Assembly (NCBI GenBank): GCA_964035545.1
Contig: OZ037768.1
Span: 4,889,241 to 4,953,240 of the forward strand
From: Bugula neritina
Lineage: Eukaryota > Bryozoa > Gymnolaemata > Cheilostomatida > Bugulidae
DNA: 64,000 nt
Reading direction: 5' to 3'
Position numbers and translations under genes: made by a program. Positions within the stretch are counted from its first letter, which is position 1, and each line of letters starts with the position of its first letter. Below the pieces are notes generated by a model. The model was not told the DNA's origin, did not search any database, and was given only the letters and a program-made list of their open reading frames with translations. Below, piece by piece: positions 23,701-35,897 of the stretch.

Positions 23701-25217
23701 ACCAAACTCATTGTGTAGACCTTTGGAAACTTTATATGCACCATCATACAACGCTACTTCTTCACCCATCAAAAACACTTTATCATCATGTTTTAGTTCT
23801 TCTCGTAACGCCTCATTTAATGCATCTCGGACAGTCATCTATACCAAAACAGTAGCAGTTATCTTATGCTGTGTAAACAACTTAATGATAATAATATAAT
23901 ATCACATTACATGTGAATGACTTATTTTAAAGATCAATTAAAGCTAAAAACAAATCAAAACTACAACTTACCATATTACTATCTGAGCTTAGGCAGCGTA
24001 TATGATGTGTGCCTCCATCAAAATTCTAACAACAAAAATAATGACATTATCACCAACATCACCCAAAACAAAAGTAACAGTGCTGGCCATAGATATAAAT
24101 ATATAAATCAGTGTATATACGTATCTTAGAACTTAAAGTTAATTGAAATAAACCTTCAGAAAAATTTGGTAAAGCATACGTGTTTCATAAACTATACTAA
24201 TACTATTATAAGTATAGAATATGAATAATGAATTTTATGTAAGTGCACAATACTACATTATCAAAGATTAAACCTTGAATTCCACGCTTCAGATTTACAA
24301 CAAATCACTTTGAATACAAAAACTGAGGCAAACCAGAAAATATTATATTTATAACACTTACTGCTAGTGCTACTGTTAAACCTTGAGTTACAAATAGTTA
24401 TAGTAAAATACAAATTTATACATGTCAATGTTTATGTTGATATTTTAATTTAATATTAAGGTGCAATTTAAACTATATAGTGTAATAGTCTATAGGCAAT
24501 AGGCAACAGGAACATGATGTTGAACATCAACATTAACATGGTAACATTAACATGAACTTAAACTTTAACATATTCATGTTGAAGTGAAAAAGTGTTGATC
24601 TCTAAGTCTAAGAGTAAGTGTTTACCTTTAAAGCTCTAAGCCTAATGACTAAGACTAAGAGTAACACTAACAGTAAGCAAGTAACACTAACTGCAAGTTC
24701 AATTACTATGATCATGATCATCACTATCACCATCAATATAACTATCAGTATCACTATGAGTAACTCAGTATGAGTATGACTCTCTAAGTATAACTATAAG
24801 TCTGAGTCTTATCACTCAGTCTCATGAGTTATCAGTATCATTAATCAGTATGGGATTGGGTATGACTATGACTATGAATAATCAATAATAATTAAATCTT
24901 AAATCTTAAACTTAAAAGTTAATGTTTTACTTTCAGTTGAACTTAAGTTATAGAATTAGTTGTATAATCAATATTATAATAATTAAACTTTGTTATTATA
25001 TCAATTACAAATAGTATTGCAATATGAAATCATCATCATTATGATTATCAAATAATAATATTAATATCAATCACGATCACAATGGCAACAACTAAATTTT
25101 TAAATTATTATTATATTTATACTAAATTTATGCAACAGTAATGGCAGTAATCAGTAATGTAATTTTTACCCGTTTCAGTACGGCACTGACAGTTTTCCTC
25201 AAACATTTATAAAGCAT
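20740..25217 (-). CDS. PDHB: Pyruvate dehydrogenase E1 component subunit beta, mitochondrial
   Basis: Nine exons: 25217-25170, 23838-23668, 23503-23468, 23349-23208, 22918-22775, 22634-22524, 21915-21824, 21134-20993 and 20888-20740; lengths sum to 345 codons with stop (344 residues; human about 359). Exon 1 encodes a short basic leader ([16 protein letters not shown]) typical of mitochondrial import, joined to [11 protein letters not shown]. Landmarks are [62 protein letters not shown], and the C-terminal transketolase domain [13 protein letters not shown] and [19 protein letters not shown]. With E1-alpha it decarboxylates pyruvate using thiamine diphosphate, feeding acetyl-CoA to the TCA cycle. 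The intron after 21824 has a GC donor (separate entry). Intron 1 is over 1.3 kb and holds a simple-sequence block. Confidence 0.97.
21822..21824 (-). other. GC-AG splice donor in PDHB
   Basis: PDHB exon 7 ends ...GAATGTGAG and continues GCGAGT. Only a junction after GAG (21824) with GC at 21823-21822 keeps the frame and the conserved peptide [13 protein letters not shown]. The nearest GT (AAT|GTGAGG) would create an immediate frameshift. GC-AG introns are a known minority class of U2 introns. Confidence 0.8.
22940..23080. repeat. ACTACTATA-type microsatellite in a PDHB intron
   Basis: Degenerate ACTACTATATATACA repeats between PDHB exons at 22918 and 23208. Confidence 0.75.
24480..25100. repeat. 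Cryptically simple block in PDHB intron 1
   Basis: Reiterated AACATTAACATG, AACACTAACAGTAAG, AGTATGACTATGAG and AATAATAATTAAA motifs, similar in style to the blocks at 6400-7020 and 15450-16450. Confidence 0.6.
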
Positions 25218-27865
25218 CTTCAGATGTTGTAACGTGTTTTCAATAAAAGATAATCAGATTTGTTTGGAGTAATTGTAAATAAAAAGAAATGCAAGTAAAT
25301 GTAGAAGTGACGGTAACGATCTATAAGTTTAGCTTGTATTTTCACTACGTTATCATTAACCAATATTGTCGGTGGTTGAAAGTGTAATATCGTAATGGAT
25401 TCGAACGAAATCGATGTTATTGCTGCAAGATCTTCAGCTAACGTAGAGCGTCCTTGACCAGCTGAATCGACTGTGTAGGCTGTAGGGAGATAATTCTACA
25501 AAACCGATCCATATATAAATAGGATTTATCTCCTCGCCTAGTATCTATCAAATGATTTGTTGCTCTATTGTTTAAGCCAATGTTGTTTTGTAGCTTGCAG
25601 CATGTTATAACTTATAACATTGCTTTGCTGTAAAACTCTCTGCTATACATTTTAGTACTGGTCAACCGAAACCGTACAGACCACTTTAAGTTAGTCCACA
25701 CAAAACTTCTTTGAGACAGGGATGGAGTATTGAAAATCCATGATTGTAGTCTACAACCTACATATATAGAAAGGTGTAGATATGAACATTATTACAAACA
25801 CAAAGGAAATAAAATCTTTAGATCACTGTAAATAGCATTTTAAGTAATTTACTGCAAGTTATGGTGTAACAAGAAACTTGGGTCATTATTCCTATAATAT
25901 TTTGATCAAAACACCCAATATATTTAAGCCAATGCATGATCAATATCTTACTTCATCCCATGGTTTCAATAAATTATGCATGTATATATTATTGCTATAG
26001 CAAGTAAATTTATAAAATGCAAATACAAATCCTACAAAAAAATACTAACAAGTAGGCCTTTGCATTGTTTCAATATGGGTTGATATGATATATTGTTGTA
26101 GAGTTCAAAGAAAAATAGCATCGTAGCATAAATAGCAATATAACAATTTTTAAATCAAATTATTTGATACAAGTTTTATGTTTTAAGTTTTTATGATTGA
26201 ATTTTCAAAATTACTGTTACATATATAAATCGCATTTAGACAGAGTTATGTATGTGATGAGCAGCTACCATTTTAAACTCCAACTATGAAACATTCAGTT
26301 GCCTAGCAACAACAGTAAATATATTTTAAAAATTATATCATCAAGCCTATGAGCCAAAAGATAAAAACAAGATCAAAACAATTTTAAATTAATTTATGAA
26401 AGGGTTGCTATGAATTATGAAGCCTGCAATTTCCTGTTGAACCTGAGCTTATTCACTCTTTCTGATAGAGGAACAACACAGTCTATTTATCTAAGCTTCA
26501 ATCTACAGAATATGTCCCCATTTCAATTGATCAGAGTAAAGATTTAATATTTAAACTCGAAATTTCTGTTGCAATTTGTAATAATATGTTTGATATCATA
26601 AGTTTTTATAACAAAATCTATTACAAAAAGTATATTTTTTTTTACATCTCATCAGATTTTATCAGTTGTACATAGTAATTTTTATTTTTCATTTGCAAAT
26701 TGTCATTAATAAATACTTTTATATATACATGTATACGTGAACACTTTTAAAAATTATTTTATACGAGCTCCATAAATACAATAGCAGAGTATGTCATTTA
26801 TTAGATTATTGACTTGACTTTTTATTCAGACAATCTTATTATGCAAGCGTTCTTTTGAAATTTCAAACTTGCTTATAGGGTAAGTTTTAATACCATTTAT
26901 ACTAATATTGCACTTTCAAACACTAAACTAGAATATATCAACCGCAATAGATAGTGGGGAAAAAATTAAGTTTTCTAACAAGCTGCATACATTTTTGTCA
27001 TATATTTTAGAGCAAAGCTAGGTAGCAGATCCAGGATCTTAAATGGGAAAGCTTGTCACTTTAAAAACTTTGCAAATATTACAACCCTGGACAATAACTT
27101 AATGTAGTCAATTAAACATTTATAGCAAGTAAATGAACATATAAATTTAATTATTATAAAATTGGTGCAACTATATTATGTAACACTTATCTTAGAAAAC
27201 CATGTTAGATTTTGTGTGCAGTATCAGCTAATATGTCATTTTGTGATAATAAAAGATTTTACATCAAGATCAAATGGCATTAAATGCAATTAGGCAATGA
27301 AGGCTTCAAATGGTATATTACAAGTGTATTATGAATATATAGCACATATAACAATAATTTAGCACTACAAAACATTATAAATATAAAAATACAGCAACAA
27401 AAGTTATAACGATAGAATACAAAGTTTACATTTCTTTGCTTATATAATATTACTTGTATATTCATTTGGTAAAATAAACAATAGTACACTGCTTATTGTC
27501 TGTAATATGATGTGTGGTAAAGCTGTTCAACGCTAGTGACAAATAATATATTCAATTTTAATTGACTCTTTCTTAACAAGCAATTTGATAATTCCTTCCA
27601 AGCATATGATTGAGATTAACACAAATTATTATGGTAAAATAAATAAGTTATAAATAATCACAGTAATCCATTGTGATTTCGAGATCCAGAGTCTCACCAA
27701 GTTTATTGCAGTCTGTAAGTGCTTTAATGGTTGCTATATTTACAGGTGGCGATTGTTAAATTGGCAAAATAAATAATCTGTGAAATATCTTGACTGTGGT
27801 TTTAAGTTCTTTAAACAAAGTTGATTGCAGCCTATAAATTCTTAAATGTTTGTTATGGCTGCAGC
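25218..27865. other. Intergenic: PDHB promoter side and Wnt10 3' flank
   Basis: About 2.6 kb with no supported gene. The left end is upstream of PDHB; the right end is the Wnt10 3' flank. A 20-codon open frame starts with ATG at 25395 (plus) but matches no family and shows no clear splice continuation. The rest is AT-rich unique-looking DNA. Confidence 0.6.
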
Positions 27866-30800
27866 CTACTTACAGACGGTCACCCATTCATCATATTCAC
27901 ATTTCTGACATTCAACATAACAACACCAGTGAAACCGGCAATTGCATTTTTCCACTCTGTGTACTCTGACAACAAAGAAGCCTCTGCCACAGCATAGCGC
28001 ACTGCAAGTGTTCTCAGCCGCTGCAGACGTATTATTACACACTCTTCCTCGAGTACCATAGCTACCTATTTCCTGTATCGTATCGCAGAACGTTGGTGAG
28101 TTTTCATAGTAGACCATACTTTTCTTCAAACTCTTTTGAGACGGCCTTTTGCTCACAGAGTTGTCTTCAATGGCTAACTGTGGTGTAATTTTACCTTGGA
28201 TGGAATTTGTACGATCAACCTAAAACACGTAGATTTATGTAAATTCTAACGACATATGTAAAATTAAAATTTCAAATAAAATTTTGTAAATTGACAATGT
28301 GTTATAAGCAGCCCACAAGTTTTTTCTATATTAATTGTGCATGCAATCGATGTAAATCAAATATGCTATACCAAAGGAAGTGCTTCATTTTAAGAAGTCT
28401 TATACTGAAAGTATTACGTTTTGTCTTATATACTTTCTCATTATAGTAAAATTATGAAGGCGGCATAAAACTTTGTAAAAACACTATTTTATATGAACTA
28501 TAAGACAAAATTGAAGTATTTCTTATATAATATTTAATAGCCAAATCACTTGTTCAAACAGGTAATACAAGAATCTTTTACTGAGATATGCATATTATTA
28601 CTGTTACTGTACAGGTAGGAACACTTCTATATAGAGCAGTTACTGTACAGGTAGGAACACTTCTATATAGAGCAGTTACTCTACAGGTGGAAACACTTCT
28701 ATATAGAGCAGTTACTGTACAGGTGGAAACACTTCTATATAGAGCAGTTACTCTACAGGTAGGAACACTTCTATATAGAGCAGTTACTCTACAGGTAGGA
28801 ACACTTCTATATAGAGCAGTTACTCTACAGGTAGGAACACTTCTATATAGAGCAGTTACTCTACAGGTAGGAACACTTCTATATAGAGCAGTTACTGTAC
28901 AGGTAGGAACACTTCTATATAGAGCAGTTACTGTACAGGTGGAAACACTAGCTCACCTGAATGGAATTTTCATACAGACTCCGCAACTTGTCCCCAACTT
29001 CTTTGAGATCTGGAGCAGCTAGCCAGCATGTCTTTATCTCACAGCTTGAGGACATTCCATGACATTTACATTTTGTACTTTTCTGGTCCAGGACTGCCTG
29101 TGACAGCCAACCAATTGGTTTTGTAATAAAACTCAGTAACAGCCACAAATATTCTCACATCTCTACCTAGTATATTGCAGGTTACTTATGAATGGCGTTT
29201 GACTATAAATAATCAGCAGTATTAACTATATATTTTGTTCTATAAATACAGCACCCTATATATCTAATATATATGCTACTTAATATTTAATATTTGTTAT
29301 ACACCTTGATCAGATTTATTTAAATTGTGAGCATAAAAGTATTTTTGTATATTTACAGATAATTCTTGGTTACCTTTCTCCCTATTTTGCTATTGTGTGC
29401 TTTCATTAAAGAATGTATAGATTTGTCTTTATTCTTTTGCTGAAGGAACTTTCTAGAATATTTTGCTCCAAACTCAAGATCGTGGTTACAGCCGTTCCAG
29501 CCAAACTCATTTCCAGAGTTGTAGTCATTATAACTATTGACGCAACTACATGAAACCGCATACAATTTACAGCCATAGCATATAACATGCTACCATTTGA
29601 CACAACCAGTACCATCTTAGGGCTTTTATTATAACAAATAATGTAACAGATTTTAATAACTCAATAATTTCTTTTGCAAATAAAGCCCCAATTTTGCATT
29701 GGTGATGCTTAGAAGCAGTTATTAATATAAACTGCAAAATATTGAAACAATTTTTTGCCATTACCAAAAGTTTAAAGTTTGATAATAGCAATGTTCAACA
29801 CGTAAAAATATTTATACTATATTACATTATATTAGGTGCTTGTTATCGGCAGAGTTGATATGAACAGCATATTTGCATTTCCAAAACCTAGTAAAAGTAT
29901 GTTTCAACTATCAATTCTATACACTGCCTACCTGCATGAGCTAATTTTTCCTAAAGCACATGACGTAGCAACTTGATGTAGAATTCCTGCTGCAGTTATA
30001 GCATGAGTAAAAGCCGTTTCTCTATAACCTATAAAATAAAATAAAATAGTAACATCTCTTGCTTAAAATTTTTTAATGTTCCTGAATATAGCTACTTAGA
30101 AAATGTATTATCTTGAAGTTTTAACATTCCGACATGTAGAATTACACCTTTGATGAACGTATACTTGGCATAACATTATGACGAAAGTATTATCATTATA
30201 CTTTAAATAGCAAAAGTGTTTGTATAAGGTAAATTGGTGATTAAGACCACTTTAATATTAATCATCGCTAAACAATTATTTTATCTACATCTACTTTTGA
30301 AAAACATAGGTGTTAATCTATTACTTACAAAACTGTTGTTAGACCATTTTGGATGAAAGTAAAGGTATGAATGTGCAATATTCGTGTATAAATATAATTA
30401 AAATAAAAGTTTAAATATTGATATACTTATTATATATGTAAAACATTTAAACTTTTAGAAATGGTCAAATAGCACAAAAATATTTTTTGCTCTCCAAAGT
30501 GTCTGCGTATGACGACTTTTTCTAAGGAAACTGCTGATGACTCATAAGTTTCAACGAAACTCATCAACCAATAACAATTATGTCAAGTCTTTCAATTTCT
30601 ATTGATTTATTGAAATTATCAAATAGCTTTGACAAAAATGCATTAACCTCTTTGTTTCCAGTGAGCCATTGATAAAATATTGAGTAGTTAGATGTAACGG
30701 GGATATGTGATGATTAAAAAAAGATAAAAGACACAAAGCTTTATGATTTCAAACACCTTGTCACATTAATTGGTTTTTGAAGAGTTGAGTATAAAAATAA

Positions 30801-33566
30801 TGTTCATACATCAGACAGATTGTTGTACTTGGAACATCTACATTATTCAAAGTGAATAACACTGCCAACCCATAAGCATTGTTCAGCATTTTTAAGGAAT
30901 TTATGGTACTGCAAGATAAACACCATTTTATAGTGTCAGAGTCAAGTCACCATCAAATAATTACAAGATTATGCTGCTGTGCCCAACAAGTTTTATCCCA
31001 GCAAATTTCCAGAAAATGTTAACAGTTTGGGAAACTATTTGTGAAAATTTAAACAAGATATGCTCATGAATATATTAACGAATTTTACTTTATGTATTTC
31101 GCAAAACAATAACTTAGAAATATATACATATGATATAATACTACCAGCCATACCACTAGGAGTAGAATTAAAACTGCAGTGGTTGAGAGTTGGACTAATG
31201 TTGATTCATTAACAAAATAGTATACTGCACAGATTAATAATTTTATAGCTCATAATTTAACTCTATTAGCTTTACCTTTAGACATCAGTGGATGGTCGTT
31301 AGCTATACTTGTATCTAAATTAGAACAGTTCCAACGCTGCCCTGAAAACTGCCGTTGACATTCGTGTATAGCAAGCAAAATGCCTAAAAATAAAATGACA
31401 TTCACTTGAATTTAGTAATAATAAGCATATTTAGAATTGAAAGTTTCTTTGAAAAGACAATTTGTGGTCATTTAAAAATACTTTGGTACTGAAAATGTGC
31501 GCCTGAAGACTGAAATGATCTTATCAATACTAAGTTATGAAACGCTTGCATAACATTTTTACTCTCCTGGTGGTATAATTTATGTGGTACTTTGGAAGTG
31601 AAACAAATGATACAAGTGTATAAAGTACCTTGCATTCCTGAAGCCGTGGCATGTGGATGTCTGCGGCAGATGGCTTTCTGATGTGGCTGCAGATTCTCAA
31701 AGTCTCTACATATATTATCTGGATTAATAGTTGGCTCCGGTCTCGGTGCTTGGAATTGCAATATTTCATTCTTGGGTAAACTTTGAAAAAGAAAGAAAAC
31801 TAAACATTAAATATTTTACATTCTAAAACCACAATATGAACAAAAATCTTTATTTTTTTCAGCCTTTCTCAAGTCTGACTGTTCGAAATTAAATATATGA
31901 CCTATTATATTTCGTAGCGAAAATGAACAAAAAGAAAACAGATACGTGATGACTATAAAACATTTCTATTCTAATACATAAGTGACACAAAATAATTATA
32001 ATAAATTATTAAGAAGCATATATGATAATGAATGCACTATATATTTTAAAGCATATCGGAGTACTAGAGTCTGCAAATTTAGTACAGCAGTGATGGCAAT
32101 CTTGCTGTATAGATGAAAAACAGCTAATGTTCACACATTGGGTTATATTACTAACATTTAAATATATAATTTCAGTTTTATAATATACAGCTTTCAGTTT
32201 TATTTAACTTCTCGCAAATGATACAGACTGTATTTTTAATTTGATAGAAAACTGAATTCAAATTCTGTAAAAAGAGTTGAGATTTTAGGTGTTGAGAATT
32301 TTTGGCCACGATTGCTGCTTACTCATATATTAAAGTAGTCAGCGGCACAACGTAGTTATAACAACATAGTTAGAAGTTAGCTGCATGTGTACACTTGTAT
32401 TACACTCAAACAGTAGAAACTTTCAAGAATTAAAGAGAACTAGTCCAATCACAACGCACTAGTTAATCATAAATACTTTACAAAAAGCACGTTCAGACAA
32501 CATACAGAAGATCTATTTTACACGTTTAAACAGTTGACAAAACAGTTTTCTTGCAAAGTCAAATGCCAGATTATTTTCTAAATGCTGTTTGTAATGGTAT
32601 CGATTTATCATTTACACCACAAACACGTACAGTAGCAATGGCAGCAACAAGACCAGCTATGAGTGCATGATCATTAACTGGTATAGCTTTTTTTGTCTTT
32701 TTCGGCTTCATAAAGTTAGCTGTAATATAAGCTATTTCAAAACTTTAAAAAAAGCTGCAGTATATTCATCTCTGATTATCTTTAATAGTAGGAAGGGATA
32801 ATTTTTTATGGTTTTTGATAACCAACAGTGACACCTTATGTACTTGTAGCTTCTTTTTCTGAAATTGTCATAATTTATTGCAGAAATTTGCAGCAAATCT
32901 CCTTGTCCAGTTCCCTTAAAAATTAAGTAGCCAGTACATAGATAGAGAACCTGAGCAACTTTGTCCTTATAAATACAACCGTTTACAGTAGCGTGATGTT
33001 TTACACACGTACTGATAAAATAAATTTAAAACTATCGAAAGTTATACAAAATCTTTTCTCTATACAAAACATAAATTTTTTTGCATAACGAATAATTAAA
33101 CTCGGAATACAGGAAATCTGTTTAATAAAAATGCATTTACTTGGACTACCTATATAAAATTATACCAGACTGAAGCTCAGGGTCAAATTAATACAACTTT
33201 ATATAGAAACACGTACAGTTTAGGAATGTTAAATGTAAGTTGCATTGAATCAAGCTTTACGATTATTATTGATACCTATTTCAGTATTTGCATTAGCAGC
33301 AAACCCACCTATAAAAAGTATTCTTTGAAGTTAAACTGTTATAAAAAACATATCTCCATTTTTCAAGGTTGATATTAGAAATACTTTTTATATTGACAAC
33401 CTATTTTTTTAAGAAAAGCTTATCTGTAATATCTGTAGAGTTTACTGAAATAATTTCTAGTATAACTGCACAATAGTAGGCCTATTTACCTGTACAAACA
33501 AGTCACATGTAGAAATGATATCACAATAAAGAATCTCTGATACCGAAACAAGAATCCAATTTCCAT
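27866..33566 (-). CDS. Wnt10-type secreted signalling ligand
   Basis: Seven exons: 33566-33490, 31780-31629, 31383-31276, 30028-29932, 29545-29374, 29097-28957 and 28219-27866; 366 residues with consistent phases. Exon 1 gives a signal peptide (FFIVISFLHVTCL after MEIGFLFRYQR). Wnt landmarks: RRHPHATASGMQG, AIHECQRQFSGQRWNCS, GYRETAFTHAITAAG, CALGKI, FGWNGCN, the acylated-serine hairpin CKCHGMSSSCEIKTCW, FCDT, and the cysteine-rich end CCGRGFF, CRFHWCCYVEC, DEWVTVCK. The ending WVTVCK and the TASGMQG and QRQFSGQRW segments fit Wnt10 best; Wnt6 and Wnt1 are less alike. The product should be secreted, lipidated by Porcupine and recognised by Frizzled/LRP. A 36-bp tandem array abuts the donor at 28957. 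Subfamily assignment is by motif recall, not phylogeny. Confidence 0.93.
28605..28950. repeat. 36-bp tandem array in a Wnt10 intron
   Basis: Nine full copies plus a partial copy of a 36-bp unit (contains TACAGGTAGGAACACTTC, then TATATAGAGCAG) with G/C and GTAGG/GTGGA variants. It gives an open plus-strand frame with a 12-residue period, which is not a gene. The last partial copy ends about 7 bp from the Wnt10 exon that ends at 28957. Confidence 0.95.
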
Positions 33567-35897
33567 CTTAGCAGAGTTAATATCACTTTACATTACTAAG
33601 CAAATAGCTGTTGAAAATTAGAAAATTCACTTTTGTCAGGTGAATTATCTTAAATTATCTGTGTGAATTCTTTGGCTACTTCAACTTGATTGCAGTACAT
33701 AAATATCTGTCGTGTTGTTTAATGTGCAGTCAAATGACTCCTGATTAGTAAGCTCCGCCTTCTTGTAGCTCCTTCAGATGCATGTTTGTAATAATTAGCA
33801 AGAATAATACGGTTCCTCCCAGGATAATGATTTGACTATAGGCCTACTGCCAGCAAACAGAGCAGTTGTAACCAAACAAAATTTGTAAGATATTAAAATG
33901 TGTTACATAAAGCTTTCAAAAATTTGTTTAAAAATTCAGTTTTTTCAATTTGTAAGAATTATTTGATTAAAATAATGACAGTTAACTGAGTACACATGCT
34001 TGTCAATAAAACATCCTTGGATATTGGAAGACAGAAATAGGTGCAAGTCACACAAAACAAATTTCAATGAGCATTCAATTGTTAATATGCCAATATAAAT
34101 ACACCCCTTGAAAAGATGACAGCTCAATTGAGCAGTAAAGTTAAATAAGCTACGACAGTAATTTGATTGTGGCAATGAAACATACGTTGTTATTATTTTA
34201 AGGTGCGTGTGGTTCAAATTGCCTTTGCCAGTTATCATGATCTTGAATACAAAATGTGATATATTTTTAATTTTGCTTATATCAAGTGCGCGGAACATTT
34301 TAAGTTTGCCTATTTCTTTATAAAAGTTTGAATGCGTGAAATATTTATTGCTGCTGCATGTACTAGTCTGGTAGCCGAAAATATATGGGGCTGCATAACT
34401 CAAAGCTGATAAACTTTTGTCACAGCAATTATCTTTGATGAGATTTTAACATGAATTACCCTAATAATTACAAGATTATTTATGGCTAAAGATATTCATA
34501 GGCAGAATGTACCATTTTGTATATAAATCAGGCTAAAAAATCCCAAGTCAACTAAATTAATAAAAAGGTATGAACAATTTAGGGAGGCTTTGAAGATAAA
34601 AGAAGCCTGTGACAATACCAAAATGAATAGTTGTGGTGCTTCAAGTATCTTCATACATTGTGCTAATAGTGGTTAATGATTTCTCAAGAGTTTGAGGTTG
34701 TGCCCAAGTTTGCGCTTCATTTGATGTGGTGTGTGAGAGTTGAGGATGGTGTGGTCATATAGTGAGCTAGATAACTTCCCCTATCATTCTATACTCACAG
34801 ATATTTATGGGGAGACCAAGTTTTATGGGAGTGTTAATTAAGAAATTATACCCTCATCAACATCAACTTTTTTGGAACAATAACTTAAAATGCAACACTG
34901 GTAATTACCAACCTTCAAAAGTGGGACAAACAAACTATGATGGTAGATTTTATTAAAACTATTTTGAAGACGTATCAGGTAGCACAGTGGCCTGGCTTTG
35001 TAAATTGAGAGTGTTAACTTATGAATAATTACACTAACCCATAATTTGGTAACACAGGCGTATCTGATAAACAGCTTTTAATACACAGTAAAAGCTGATT
35101 CCGTCAAACAAACACAGAGGGCCATCCTTTGAAAATTTAACTATCAATGTTTCCAACCTTAAGAGAGACAATGTGAAGATGAAATGTTTGTACCTATTAT
35201 CCAGTTTGCATATTTGCATAGTTGTTAACAATATTTGGAGAAGGAGGCAGTGTGACCACTACACCAAATGCACATGTGAATGAATGTACTTGAAGTAGTG
35301 AGAATATTAATTCAATTTATTATTTCTAAAACAAGTTAAAACAAAATGCAGATGTTCTAGAAAGTTAGTTCTTGTTGGTTAGCAACGGTGAAACAGCCTT
35401 GGAGAAGCATTCGACGCTCTTTCATCTATTTGTTACTGTCACCAGATGGTCTACAATATAATAAAATTGATGAAAGTAAGTGGCAAATATCCAGAGGTGA
35501 GCGTATACGAGCCTGGAGCTGTCATGTCACTAACTCACTGCACTACAATTATATTCTAATGTTGATTTATCACTCTGACATCTTACGCCTGAGCAAAATA
35601 ATGTCAACCATGAAATTGTTAGTTAACAAAACATCATTACTGTCAAGCCTCCAGTTGCACTTACAGTTATAATTATTTTAAAAAAGACTGCTTGAGGCCT
35701 TTTATAACATACAGAAAGAGTGGATGTTATATTCAAATAAAGTGAAACAAAACTGCTTATATTATTGGGTGTTGAAAACTATACACAAGATGTCAAACAA
35801 GTTTCTTCTGCTGCAAAACCTCAAGCAATAGAATATATTATATCCTCACACCAGCAATAGAACAAAGAACAAGGATATGAAGATTATTTAATAAGTT
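33567..35897. other. Intergenic: Wnt10 promoter side and eIF3g 3' flank
   Basis: About 2.3 kb without a supported gene. A 152-codon frame (34403-33945, minus) and a 94-codon frame (35388-35672, plus) show no recognisable domain, and I treat them as chance. The Wnt10 promoter should lie near 33570-34000. Confidence 0.55.

Noticed and set aside
25395-25457. 20-codon ORF starting MDSNEIDVIAARS
   Set aside because: Too short, unrelated to any family I know, and no convincing donor to continue it.
28588-29022. 144-codon frame with a 12-residue repeat
   Set aside because: Translation of the 36-bp array running antisense through a Wnt10 exon; no start context or family.
30534-30559. Hammerhead-ribozyme-like pattern CTGATGA followed by GAAAC
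   Set aside because: The intervening bases do not form a proper stem II; the region is better explained as a small hairpin (GTTTC-AAC-GAAAC).
33945-34403. 152-codon minus-strand frame
   Set aside because: AT-rich composition, no recognisable domain, no splice partner; kept only as a note.
35388-35672. 94-codon plus-strand frame
   Set aside because: No family resemblance; low-complexity end (LLSSLQLHLQL) typical of chance frames.
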